Program-made: the position numbers and the translations under genes | NCBI GenBank assembly: GCA_031259515.1 | Contig: JAIRLK010000077.1 | Span: 1-12,402 of the forward strand | DNA from: Treponema sp. | GTDB lineage: Bacteria > Spirochaetota > Spirochaetia > Treponematales > Breznakiellaceae | DNA: 12,402 bases | Reading direction: 5' to 3' | The notes under the pieces: generated by a model | Databases searched by the model: none | Told to the model about the DNA's origin: nothing | The model's input: the letters and a program-made list of their open reading frames with translations, nothing else | In this document: in pieces, positions 7,257-12,402 of the stretch | Layout: each line of letters starts with the position of its first letter | Numbering within the stretch: the stretch's first letter is position 1

Positions 7257-7284
7257 GAGAGGTAGTTCTTGCCCAGAACCGCGC
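7247..7284. promoter_or_regulatory. Dyad between divergent pepT and DUF2156 promoters
   Basis: GCGCGGT (7247-7253) and ACCGCGC (7278-7284) form a perfect 7-base inverted repeat with 24 bases between. It reaches the predicted -35 of pepT on one side and the DUF2156 spacer on the other. A smaller dyad GTTCT-TGCCC-AGAAC (7265-7279) lies inside it. It could be an operator shared by both promoters, or an RNA fold. Confidence 0.3.
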
Positions 7285-7298
7285 TAAAACAGTATTAT
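7269..7298 (+). promoter_or_regulatory. Putative leaderless promoter of the DUF2156 gene
   Basis: TTGCCC (7269-7274), an 18-base spacer, then TATTAT (7293-7298), which ends six bases before the ATG at 7305. The -10 matches five of six consensus positions and the -35 four of six. No Shine-Dalgarno precedes that ATG. Confidence 0.45.
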
Positions 7299-7304
7299 AA
7301 AACC

Positions 7305-8180
7305 ATGACGATTCCCTGTTATCCTGACTTTACACCCATGGCCCGGGAATTAAAACCCGAAATGCACCCCCACCTGTCTCTGACTCCGGACGGCGTTTCG
7401 GAATATACATTCTCCAACCTGTATCTCTTTCGGAACCGGTATACGTACCGGGTCTCGCGGTTGCCGAATCAAGCCCTTGTCCTTTCTGGAGAGCGGGATG
7501 GGAAACAATTTTTTATGACTCCCTGCGCAAGCCCCGGCCGGGACATTACGGAGGACCTGTTCAGGACCCATGACTACTGGAAGGGGATACCCGAGTCCCT
7601 GGTTCAGGCCAACCGGGCGGATTGGGATGCCTGGGGAATAGAGATTGCCGAAGACCGGGACAACTTTGATTATCTTTATCTGAGAACGGATCTGGCGGAG
7701 CTTGCAGGGAAGAAGTACCACAAGAAGCGGAATCTGGTACACGCCTTTACCAACGCCTACTCCCATTCAGAAGCGGCGTTTTCAGAGCGGCATATCCCCG
7801 ACGCAATGGCGGTGCTGGAACGGTGGCGGCAGGACAAGGGATCGGACGGGGATTACGCAGCCACCCGGGAGGCTCTGGACCTGTTTGGGACGCTCAAGCT
7901 GAAAGGGGTTATCTATTATGTGGATGGGAACCCCGTCGGCTGGTGCCTGGGCGAAAGTCTTGCCAGGGGGCGGATGTTCGCCATTCACTTTGAAAAGGCC
8001 ATAGACGAATACAAGGGGATCTACCAGTTCATGAATCAGGCATTTGCCGCACGGTTGCCGGGGTATTACACCTACATCAACCGCGAACAGGACCTGGGGG
8101 ATGAAGGGCTCAGGCAGGCGAAGATGACTTACCGGCCTGCGGGGTTTGTGCGGAAGTATATAGGAAAGAAAACAAGTTAA
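7305..8180 (+). CDS. DUF2156 (phosphatidylglycerol lysyltransferase C-terminal-like) protein
   Basis: A 291-residue protein of the DUF2156/LPG_synthase_C family, a GNAT-like double-domain fold related to the catalytic part of MprF. Visible family blocks are SEYTFSNLYLFR (32-43), LAGKKYHKKRN (133-143), the second-half GVIYYVDGNPVGWCLGE (201-217), FEKAIDEYKGIYQ (229-241), and the hallmark INREQDLGDEGLRQAK (258-273). No membrane segments are seen, so unlike MprF it is a stand-alone soluble protein, and any lipid or aminoacyl transfer role is unproven. The frame is also open from a TTG at 7269 with GAGAGG upstream, which would add 12 residues. I prefer the ATG at 7305 because the family N-terminus fits and the -10 spacing matches two other leaderless-looking genes here. 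Confidence 0.8.
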   Translation: MTIPCYPDFTPMARELKPEMHPHLSLTPDGVSEYTFSNLYLFRNRYTYRVSRLPNQALVLSGERDGKQFFMTPCASPGRDITEDLFRTHDYWKGIPESLVQANRADWDAWGIEIAEDRDNFDYLYLRTDLAELAGKKYHKKRNLVHAFTNAYSHSEAAFSERHIPDAMAVLERWRQDKGSDGDYAATREALDLFGTLKLKGVIYYVDGNPVGWCLGESLARGRMFAIHFEKAIDEYKGIYQFMNQAFAARLPGYYTYINREQDLGDEGLRQAKMTYRPAGFVRKYIGKKTS

Positions 8181-8364
8181 AGCCTGTTGCGCTTCGCTCA
8201 TATAGTGCATAGTTATACCTTGCAGGCTCCAAAAGAACCCTGCTAATAAGACGGTTCAACAATAAAGAATCCCCGAAAGCAGAGCTCCGTGGTATTAAAC
8301 CAGCAGAATTTTAAATAGATACGCCCGTATCGCCTAAAAAAATCCAAAAATCCAAAGAAAAAAC
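8181..8364. other. Non-coding stretch before the ygeX promoter, with small dyads
   Basis: No gene is seen. Small inverted repeats are AGCCTG/CAGGCT (8181-8186, 8223-8228) right after the DUF2156 stop, GAACC/GGTTC (8235-8239, 8253-8257), and GATACG-CC-CGTATC (8318-8331), which is followed by an A-rich run holding two AATCCAAA-like copies. None has a plus-strand T-run, so termination of the DUF2156 transcript here is not certain. Confidence 0.4.
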
Positions 8365-8393
8365 TTGACTGAAATTTTTTTCAGTTATATAAT
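8365..8393 (+). promoter_or_regulatory. Strong sigma70 promoter of the ygeX transcript
   Basis: TTGACT (8365-8370), an exact 17-base spacer and a perfect TATAAT (8388-8393). Transcription should start near 8400 and give a leader of about 62 bases that carries a small ORF before ygeX. Confidence 0.88.
8368..8385. promoter_or_regulatory. Putative operator dyad inside the ygeX promoter
   Basis: ACTGAAA (8368-8374), TTTT and TTTCAGT (8379-8385) form a perfect 7-base dyad. It covers the last bases of the -35 box and nearly all the spacer. A repressor bound here would exclude RNA polymerase, so ygeX is probably induced by its substrate or a related metabolite. The cognate regulator is not identified. 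Confidence 0.55.
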
Positions 8394-8424
8394 AAACTAA
8401 TTTACATTGGAATTGAGGTGATCT

Positions 8425-8469
8425 ATGAGAATATATCGATTACGGTATCAAGAGGTTTTATATGCATGA
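8425..8469 (+). CDS. 14-residue leader ORF overlapping the ygeX start
   Basis: A short ORF reads M-R-I-Y-R-L-R-Y-Q-E-V-L-Y-A and stops with TGA, with GAGG at 8415-8418 six bases before its ATG. Its own ribosome binding site is better than that of many full genes. It ends at 8469, eight bases past the first base of the ygeX ATG (8462) and in a different frame, so the two could be translationally coupled. Three Tyr and three Arg in 14 residues hint at a sensing leader peptide, but no attenuator hairpin is evident. It could be fortuitous. Confidence 0.4.
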   Translation: MRIYRLRYQEVLYA

Positions 8470-9679
8470 ACCAATTAAATGGACAAAGAACAATATGCCT
8501 CGCACGGATTGTTCTAAAAGTCTCGCACTCCTCAACCTTGCGGAAATGGAAAAGGCCCACCAGTTTCACCGGAGTATTCCGCAATACGAGGAAACTCCCC
8601 TGTCTAGCTTGCCCCACCTGGCCGCCTACCTGGGCATTAAGGGGCTGTTTGTAAAGGACGAATCCTTTCGTTTTGGCCTCAACGCCTTTAAGGTCCTGGG
8701 GGGATCCTACGCCATCGCCAAATACATAGCCCAACGCTTGGGGAAGGATACCTCGGAGATCAGCTACGAGACCCTAGTTTCCGATGAAACAAAGGCAAAG
8801 TTGGGGGACCTGACCTTTTACACCGCCACCGACGGGAACCACGGCCGGGGAGTCGCTTGGGCGGCCAACAAGCTGCGCCAGAAATCGGTGGTCCTTATGC
8901 CCAAGGGTTCCTCCCAGGCCCGCCTCCAGAACATCCTCAGCGAAGGGGCGGATGCCAGCATTACGGACCTGAATTACGATGACGCGGTACGGCTTGCTAA
9001 CGCCCGGGCTTCCGAGGATCCCCAGGGGGTGATGATCCAGGACACGGCGTGGGAAGGTTACGAGGAGATCCCCGGCTGGATCATGCAGGGTTACGGTTCC
9101 ATGTCCTATGAAGCCTGGACTCAGCTTAAAGCAGCGGGGGTGGAGCGGCCTACCCATATCTTTGTCCAGGCTGGGGTGGGGTCCCTTGCGGGATCGGTGA
9201 TGGGATTTTTCGCTAACCTTTTCCCTGATAATACCCCCATTACTACCATTGTGGAGGCCGCCGCCGCAGACTGCCTCTTCGTTTCCGCCTTGGCGGGAAA
9301 GCTTGTTTCCGTGGGCGGGGACCTTTCCACCATCATGGCGGGCCTTGCCTGTGGAGAAGGGAATACTATTTCCTGGGAGATTCTGAAAAACTACGCGAGT
9401 TTCTTTGCTTCCGCCCCCGATTGGGTCGCTGCCCGGGGTATGCGGGTCCTGGGGGTTCCCCTTAAAGGGGATCCTAAGGTTATCTCCGGGGAATCCGGGG
9501 CGGTTACCGCAGGGCTGGTTGTTTCCCTGTTACGCCGGGACAACTACAAAGATATGCGGAAAGCCCTGGGTCTGAACGCCGATTCAGTGATCTTGATCTT
9601 CAGCACCGAAGGAAATACGGACCCGGAGCGTTTCCGGGATTTGGTATGGGACGGCGAGGTCCCCAGTTTTGGGCAATAG
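8462..9679 (+). CDS. ygeX: 2,3-diaminopropionate ammonia-lyase
   Basis: A 405-residue PLP enzyme (fold type II) that converts 2,3-diaminopropionate to pyruvate and two ammonia; E. coli YgeX has 398 residues and is collinear. The PLP lysine is K77 in RFGLNAFKVLGGSY. TATDGNHGRGVAWAA (121-135) contains D124, equivalent to the acid used for the D-isomer. MPKGSSQ (146-152), QDTAWEGY (193-200), IPGWIMQGY (203-211) and the phosphate-binding glycines AGVGSLAG (237-244) are all conserved. C271 and C297 keep the 26-residue spacing of the disulfide-forming pair known in the E. coli enzyme. AGAGG six bases before the ATG sets the start. Promoter, operator-like dyad and leader ORF lie upstream, and an NCS2 permease follows, echoing the E. 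coli purine-catabolism cluster. Confidence 0.95.
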   Translation: MHEPIKWTKNNMPRTDCSKSLALLNLAEMEKAHQFHRSIPQYEETPLSSLPHLAAYLGIKGLFVKDESFRFGLNAFKVLGGSYAIAKYIAQRLGKDTSEISYETLVSDETKAKLGDLTFYTATDGNHGRGVAWAANKLRQKSVVLMPKGSSQARLQNILSEGADASITDLNYDDAVRLANARASEDPQGVMIQDTAWEGYEEIPGWIMQGYGSMSYEAWTQLKAAGVERPTHIFVQAGVGSLAGSVMGFFANLFPDNTPITTIVEAAAADCLFVSALAGKLVSVGGDLSTIMAGLACGEGNTISWEILKNYASFFASAPDWVAARGMRVLGVPLKGDPKVISGESGAVTAGLVVSLLRRDNYKDMRKALGLNADSVILIFSTEGNTDPERFRDLVWDGEVPSFGQ

Positions 9680-9680
9680 G

Positions 9681-9716
9681 GAGGCGGTTTCAAAACCGGA
9701 GGGTTGAAGCCGCCTC
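9681..9716. terminator. Hairpin immediately after ygeX
   Basis: GAGGCGGTTTCAA (9681-9693) pairs with TTGAAGCCGCCTC (9704-9716), 13 pairs including one G-U, starting one base after the ygeX stop. No T-run follows. A competing small fold, GGTT-TCAA-AACC (9686-9697), shares the left arm. It may terminate, stabilise or attenuate the transcript before the permease gene. Confidence 0.55.
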
Positions 9717-9799
9717 TGGGATAGGTAGTCACCGGTACCCGGAAGTTTGAGGGGGCTTTTCCCCGTAACCTCCGAGTAATTTTGTTAAACGTTCACATT

Positions 9800-9828
9800 T
9801 TCACAGGTTGTCCTGCCGGGATTAGTAT
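9800..9828 (+). promoter_or_regulatory. Putative promoter of the NCS2 permease gene
   Basis: TTCACA (9800-9805), a 17-base spacer and TAGTAT (9823-9828) form a moderate sigma70-type promoter, leaving a leader of about 30 bases. The surrounding 9717-9866 holds no gene and no purine riboswitch that I can recognise. Read-through from ygeX is also possible. Confidence 0.45.
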
Positions 9829-9866
9829 GTCCTGAGCTTAATATCATCTATGTTAAGGGGAGTGTT

Positions 9867-11354
9867 ATGAAAAAGCAAGTTACAAAACAGACGAGTGGGG
9901 GTAGAGAGTTAATTTACCAACTGGAAGGAAGGCCGCCTTTGGGACTTGCGGTTCCCCTGGGTTTGCAGCACGTACTTTCCATGTTTATCGGCAACCTGGC
10001 GCCGGTACTGGTATTGGCGGGGATCATCAGCAGCGTTACCGGGGAGGCGATCATTACTCCCCAACAGAAGATGCTCATGGTACAGTGTTGCATGTTCGCT
10101 TCGGGGATGACGACCCTGATTCAGCTGTATCCTCTGAAAATCGGGGCCTTTCAGGTCGGCGCGGGGCTTCCCATCGTGATGGGCACGGCCTTTGCTTTTG
10201 TCCCTACCATGCGGACCCTGGGAGCGGAATTCGGCGTCAACGTGGTCCTGGGATCGGTGATTGTGGGAAGCCTCGTGGAACTGCTCATGGGCTTTTTCAT
10301 CAAACCCCTGAAGAAATTCTTTCCCCCCTTGGTCATCGGCGCGGTGCTTATCACCATAGGGCTTCACCTGCTTCCGGTAGGCGTCCAATACCTCGCCGGC
10401 GGCGCGGGACCCGAAGCCAACGCTGCCCTGGCTGTCCGGCTTATCTCGGAAGGAAAGGAGGTTCCCGCCTCCGTGGCCGCCCTGTCCGCCCAATACGCCT
10501 CTTGGCAGAACCTCTTAATAGGCGGCGTGGTATTTATCACGATTATTCTCCTTCAACGTTTTGGCCGGGGTATGTTTAAAATATCCGCCATCCTTATCGG
10601 TATCATCGTAGGATATATGGTGGCGGTTATCCTGGGGCAGGTTAATTTTGCGGCGGTTAAGGAGGCCGGGATTATTTCGGTCCCCATCCCCTTCTCCATT
10701 ACGCCGGTTTTCAAGTTTGAGGCCATAATCGGCATGGCGGCAATTTACGTGGTCTCCGGCCTTGAGACCATGGGGAACATCAACGGCATTACCGTAGCCG
10801 CCTTTGACCGGGAGGCCACGATTAAGGAAACCTCCGGGGCGGTAATGGCGGATGCGGCGGGTTCCATGTTCGCCGCCGTCTTTAACACCCTGCCCAATAC
10901 CGCCTTCGGACAGAACGCGGGCATCGTCGCCATGACCAAAGTGGTGAATAAGTGGTGTATCGCTACCGGCGCGTTTGTCCTGATTCTGGCGGGCTTTGTC
11001 CCCAAGATCGGGGCGATCTTCTCCGTCATGCCCTCCAGCGTCCTAGGCGGCGCGGTAGTAACCGTGTTCGCCATGATTTTCCTGAACGGGGTAAAGCTGA
11101 TCGCCAAGGCGGGTTTCTCCGACAGGAATCTGCTCATCCTGGCCATCACCTTTGGCGTCGGCTTTGCGGTAGGGGATAACAAACTGCTGGTAGGACGGCT
11201 TCCTCTTGTCCTTCAGTATATTTTTAAGGATACCACCGTGGCGGTCTGCGTTATTTCCGTGCTGGCCAATATCCTGTTCCCTGCATCGGAATCGGATAAG
11301 GCGCGGTTGCAAGCCGCCCAGAAGGAAGCGGCGGTCGAGGATGTGAAGGGATAA
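9867..11354 (+). CDS. NCS2 (NAT) nucleobase permease, xanthine/uracil type
   Basis: A 495-residue inner membrane proton-coupled permease of the nucleobase-ascorbate transporter family (COG2233), slightly longer than the usual 430-480 through both termini. Many hydrophobic segments are seen, consistent with the family's 14. Functional motifs are QH at 34-35 in LGLQHVLSM, E300 in SGLETMGN (TM8), D329 in MADAAGS, and the NAT signature GQNAGIVAMTKVVNK (348-362) with Q349 and N350. The TM3 and TM10 half-helix pattern looks intact. AAGGGGAG (9855-9862) sets the start. Its place after ygeX favours xanthine, urate or another purine over uracil, as in the E. coli ygeX-xanQ region, but the substrate cannot be fixed from sequence reading. 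Confidence 0.88.
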   Translation: MKKQVTKQTSGGRELIYQLEGRPPLGLAVPLGLQHVLSMFIGNLAPVLVLAGIISSVTGEAIITPQQKMLMVQCCMFASGMTTLIQLYPLKIGAFQVGAGLPIVMGTAFAFVPTMRTLGAEFGVNVVLGSVIVGSLVELLMGFFIKPLKKFFPPLVIGAVLITIGLHLLPVGVQYLAGGAGPEANAALAVRLISEGKEVPASVAALSAQYASWQNLLIGGVVFITIILLQRFGRGMFKISAILIGIIVGYMVAVILGQVNFAAVKEAGIISVPIPFSITPVFKFEAIIGMAAIYVVSGLETMGNINGITVAAFDREATIKETSGAVMADAAGSMFAAVFNTLPNTAFGQNAGIVAMTKVVNKWCIATGAFVLILAGFVPKIGAIFSVMPSSVLGGAVVTVFAMIFLNGVKLIAKAGFSDRNLLILAITFGVGFAVGDNKLLVGRLPLVLQYIFKDTTVAVCVISVLANILFPASESDKARLQAAQKEAAVEDVKG

Positions 11355-11360
11355 TATCAA

Positions 11361-11567
11361 GGCTCCTTGTATCCAGACAGCTATGAAATTGTGGCTTTGT
11401 TTTCCGGGGGAGACGGCAATGCGCAACGAAGCGCAAGAATAGAAGCAGAAATATCGGAGGCCTTACCGCAGGTAAAGCTGAGGAATTGAAGCGGATAACC
11501 CGGTTCCCGCCATAAGCGGGAATGCGCCCAAATCTGCAAGTTTAATAGTGTCTGGATACTAGGGAGG
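11361..11567. repeat. Inverted-repeat-bounded structured element, about 200 bp
   Basis: GTATCCAGACA (11369-11379) recurs exactly inverted as TGTCTGGATAC (11549-11559), and similarity extends outward (CTCC-TT against GGGAGG, with one bulge and one mismatch). Three local hairpins lie inside: TGCGC/GCGCA (11421-11425, 11432-11436), TTACC/GGTAA (11463-11467, 11471-11475) and a perfect 7-pair TTCCCGC-CATAA-GCGGGAA (11504-11522). A long closing stem around several hairpins suggests a folded RNA or a MITE-like miniature element. No convincing ORF is seen inside. Confidence 0.45.
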
Positions 11568-11620
11568 TTTCAAGCGGGAACGGCGGCTTTGAACGAAACA
11601 CGGCTGTTTCCGCCCCTCCT
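11562..11620. terminator. Hairpin between the permease region and the DeoR remnant
   Basis: GGAGG (11563-11567) pairs with CCTCC (11615-11619). Further in, GCGGGAACGGC (11574-11584) pairs with GCTGTTTCCGC (11603-11613), 11 pairs including two G-U. A competing 6-pair hairpin GAAACA-CGGC-TGTTTC lies inside (11595-11610). The element abuts the stop codon of the minus-strand DeoR remnant and is followed by TTTAT on the plus strand, so a bidirectional terminator is likely. Confidence 0.5.
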
Positions 11621-12102
11621 TTATACCGTGATGACGGTAATGGCCATATCTTCCATTAGGTGAACCCAATCGGGCTTAACGCCGCAGTCGGTGATCACCG
11701 TATCCGCGACATTCAGAGAGGCGAAATAGGCGGGCCGGATCCTATCAAACTTTTGGGAATCAACGAGGAGAATTTTTTTGAGCGAAGAGGCGATGCAAGA
11801 CTGCTTTACTGGAACCTCGTACTGATTGGCGCAGGTTAGGCCCAGTTCCCGGCTTACCCCCGCAGCGGAGAGAAAATATTTCGTCGCCCGGGTCCGCCGA
11901 ATAAGAGCAATAGTTTCCGCCGATTCAAAAAACTGGGTGTTGGGATGATAATACCCCCCGCCCATGATCAGGGTTTCCACCTTTTTTTGTGAAGCTCCAG
12001 AAGGGTATTCATGGTAAAGCATAAGACCGTGATGGGATACTCGGGGGGGATATGCTTAGTCATAAGTTCGGTGGTGGTACCAATATCAATGATAATCGTA
12101 TC
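11621..12102 (-). pseudogene. DeoR-family transcriptional regulator, truncated and frameshifted
   Basis: What remains is the C-terminal effector (DeoRC) domain of about 160 residues; a whole DeoR protein has about 250. From 12102 the frame reads DTIIIDIGTTTELMTKHIPPEYP and on through FTMNTLLELHKK. A seven-A run (plus-strand T 11982-11988) then shifts the frame by one missing base, after which KKVETLIMGGGYY, GVSRELGLTC, KKILLVDSQKF and VADTVITDCGVKPDW continue the domain to the stop at 11621. Immediately before 12102 the frame hits a TAG and similarity ends, so the N-terminal helix-turn-helix is missing, displaced by the insertion sequence. DeoRC domains bind phosphorylated sugars or similar effectors. 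It cannot repress as it stands. The frameshift could be a sequencing error; the truncation is clear. Confidence 0.75.
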
Positions 12103-12402
12103 CTAAATCCTTCACCCAAAATATAACTACAAAGGGTATTTTACTCCGAAAGCATCCAAGATAGTTTTTTGGATTTTGGAAATGGGAAAAGGATACGACC
12201 GCCTTTTATATATTGTACCCGTAATTTCTCCATGTACCGGATGAGTTCCAGCTTAGTCATGGTTTTGTAAAGATTTTCTTTCAGCATGATATTGTGAATA
12301 TGGCTGAGCATGATTAAGGCGATAAAGCCAACGAATACCTTGGCCCGCATGGTTGTCTCTCCGTGAACCCGCAGCCGGTTTAAATCAAGATTGTTTTTCA
12401 AT
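12103..12402 (-). mobile_element. One end of an IS1634-like insertion sequence (partial)
   Basis: The element begins at about 12103, where the DeoR frame breaks, and continues past the right edge of the window. Between the junction and the transposase stop is a 38-base non-coding end containing TCCTTCACCCAAAATATAAC, which may include the terminal inverted repeat. The other end, and any target duplication, lie outside the window. Confidence 0.65.
12141..12402 (-). CDS. IS1634-like DDE transposase, C-terminal fragment
   Basis: The last 87 codons of a transposase whose start lies beyond the window edge. The reading frame stays open to 12402, so the TTG at 12401 is not a real start. Recognisable end-of-transposase features are LRVHGETTMRAKVFVGFIALIML, LYKTMTKLELIRYMEKLRVQYIKGGRILFPFPKSKK and a short tail. 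This matches the C-terminal region of IS1634-family (DDE_Tnp_1) transposases as I remember them. The catalytic DDE residues are off-window, so integrity cannot be judged. The call rests on recall of the family, not on a search. Confidence 0.7.
   Translation of the reverse strand, partial: LKNNLDLNRLRVHGETTMRAKVFVGFIALIMLSHIHNIMLKENLYKTMTKLELIRYMEKLRVQYIKGGRILFPFPKSKKLSWMLSE

Noticed and set aside
9717..9866. A purine riboswitch upstream of the NCS2 permease
   Set aside because: No three-way junction with the conserved loop sequences of purine-type aptamers is seen in the 187-base gap, and the predicted leader is only about 30 bases.
9909..10493. A 194-codon minus-strand ORF inside the NCS2 permease gene
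   Set aside because: It is antisense to conserved transmembrane coding sequence, with a composition of Gly, His, Arg and Asp typical of shadow frames.
11383..11442. A 19-codon ORF starting ATG at 11383 inside the structured element
   Set aside because: It has no ribosome binding site and no conservation that can be seen. The hairpins explain the sequence better.
12043..12049. A possible second frameshift at the G7 run in the DeoR remnant
   Set aside because: Careful reading gives seven C on the coding strand, which keeps HIPPEYPITV in frame. Only the A7 run breaks the frame.

Overview
The window looks like a bacterial chromosome segment of moderate to fairly high GC, with dense single-gene transcription units. 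The source is probably an anaerobic, host-associated bacterium. A treponeme-type spirochaete is my best guess: the binding protein's signal peptide ends in an A-GGKTES style processing site without a lipobox cysteine, and the gene mix (PEB1-type acidic amino acid uptake, peptidase T, diaminopropionate lyase, NCS2 permease, DeoR regulator, IS1634-like transposase) would fit a gut spirochaete. This is inference only, because no rRNA or other marker gene is present.

Layout. Positions 1-186 hold no gene, only two hairpins; the second is a canonical terminator for something transcribed from the left. On the minus strand, 187-1092 is a PlsC/PlsB-like acyltransferase. Then 4170 down to 1200 is one operon: ATPase, binding protein and two permeases of a polar amino acid ABC importer, most like the aspartate/glutamate PEB1 system. 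A divergent promoter region (about 4171-4378) separates it from a plus-strand aldehyde dehydrogenase (4379-5857). That gene converges on peptidase T (minus, 5953-7221) across a strong GC hairpin. Peptidase T is divergent from a DUF2156 gene (plus, 7305-8180). A non-coding stretch follows, then a strong promoter with a built-in dyad, a 14-codon leader ORF, 2,3-diaminopropionate ammonia-lyase ygeX (8462-9679) and an NCS2 xanthine/uracil-type permease (9867-11354). The right end carries a roughly 200-bp inverted-repeat-bounded structured element, a broken DeoR regulator (minus, 11621-12102), and the end of an IS1634-like insertion sequence that has removed the regulator's DNA-binding half and runs off the window.

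Theme. The genes mostly serve import and breakdown of nitrogenous compounds: acidic amino acid uptake, tripeptide cleavage, diaminopropionate deamination to pyruvate and ammonia, and nucleobase uptake. In E. coli ygeX and the NCS2 permease gene xanQ lie in the same purine-catabolism cluster, so their adjacency here suggests a piece of an anaerobic purine/urate nitrogen-recovery system. Three genes (acyltransferase, pepT, DUF2156) lack a Shine-Dalgarno and have a -10-like hexamer ending exactly six bases before the ATG, which predicts leaderless transcripts, whereas the catabolic genes have ordinary leaders and strong ribosome binding sites.
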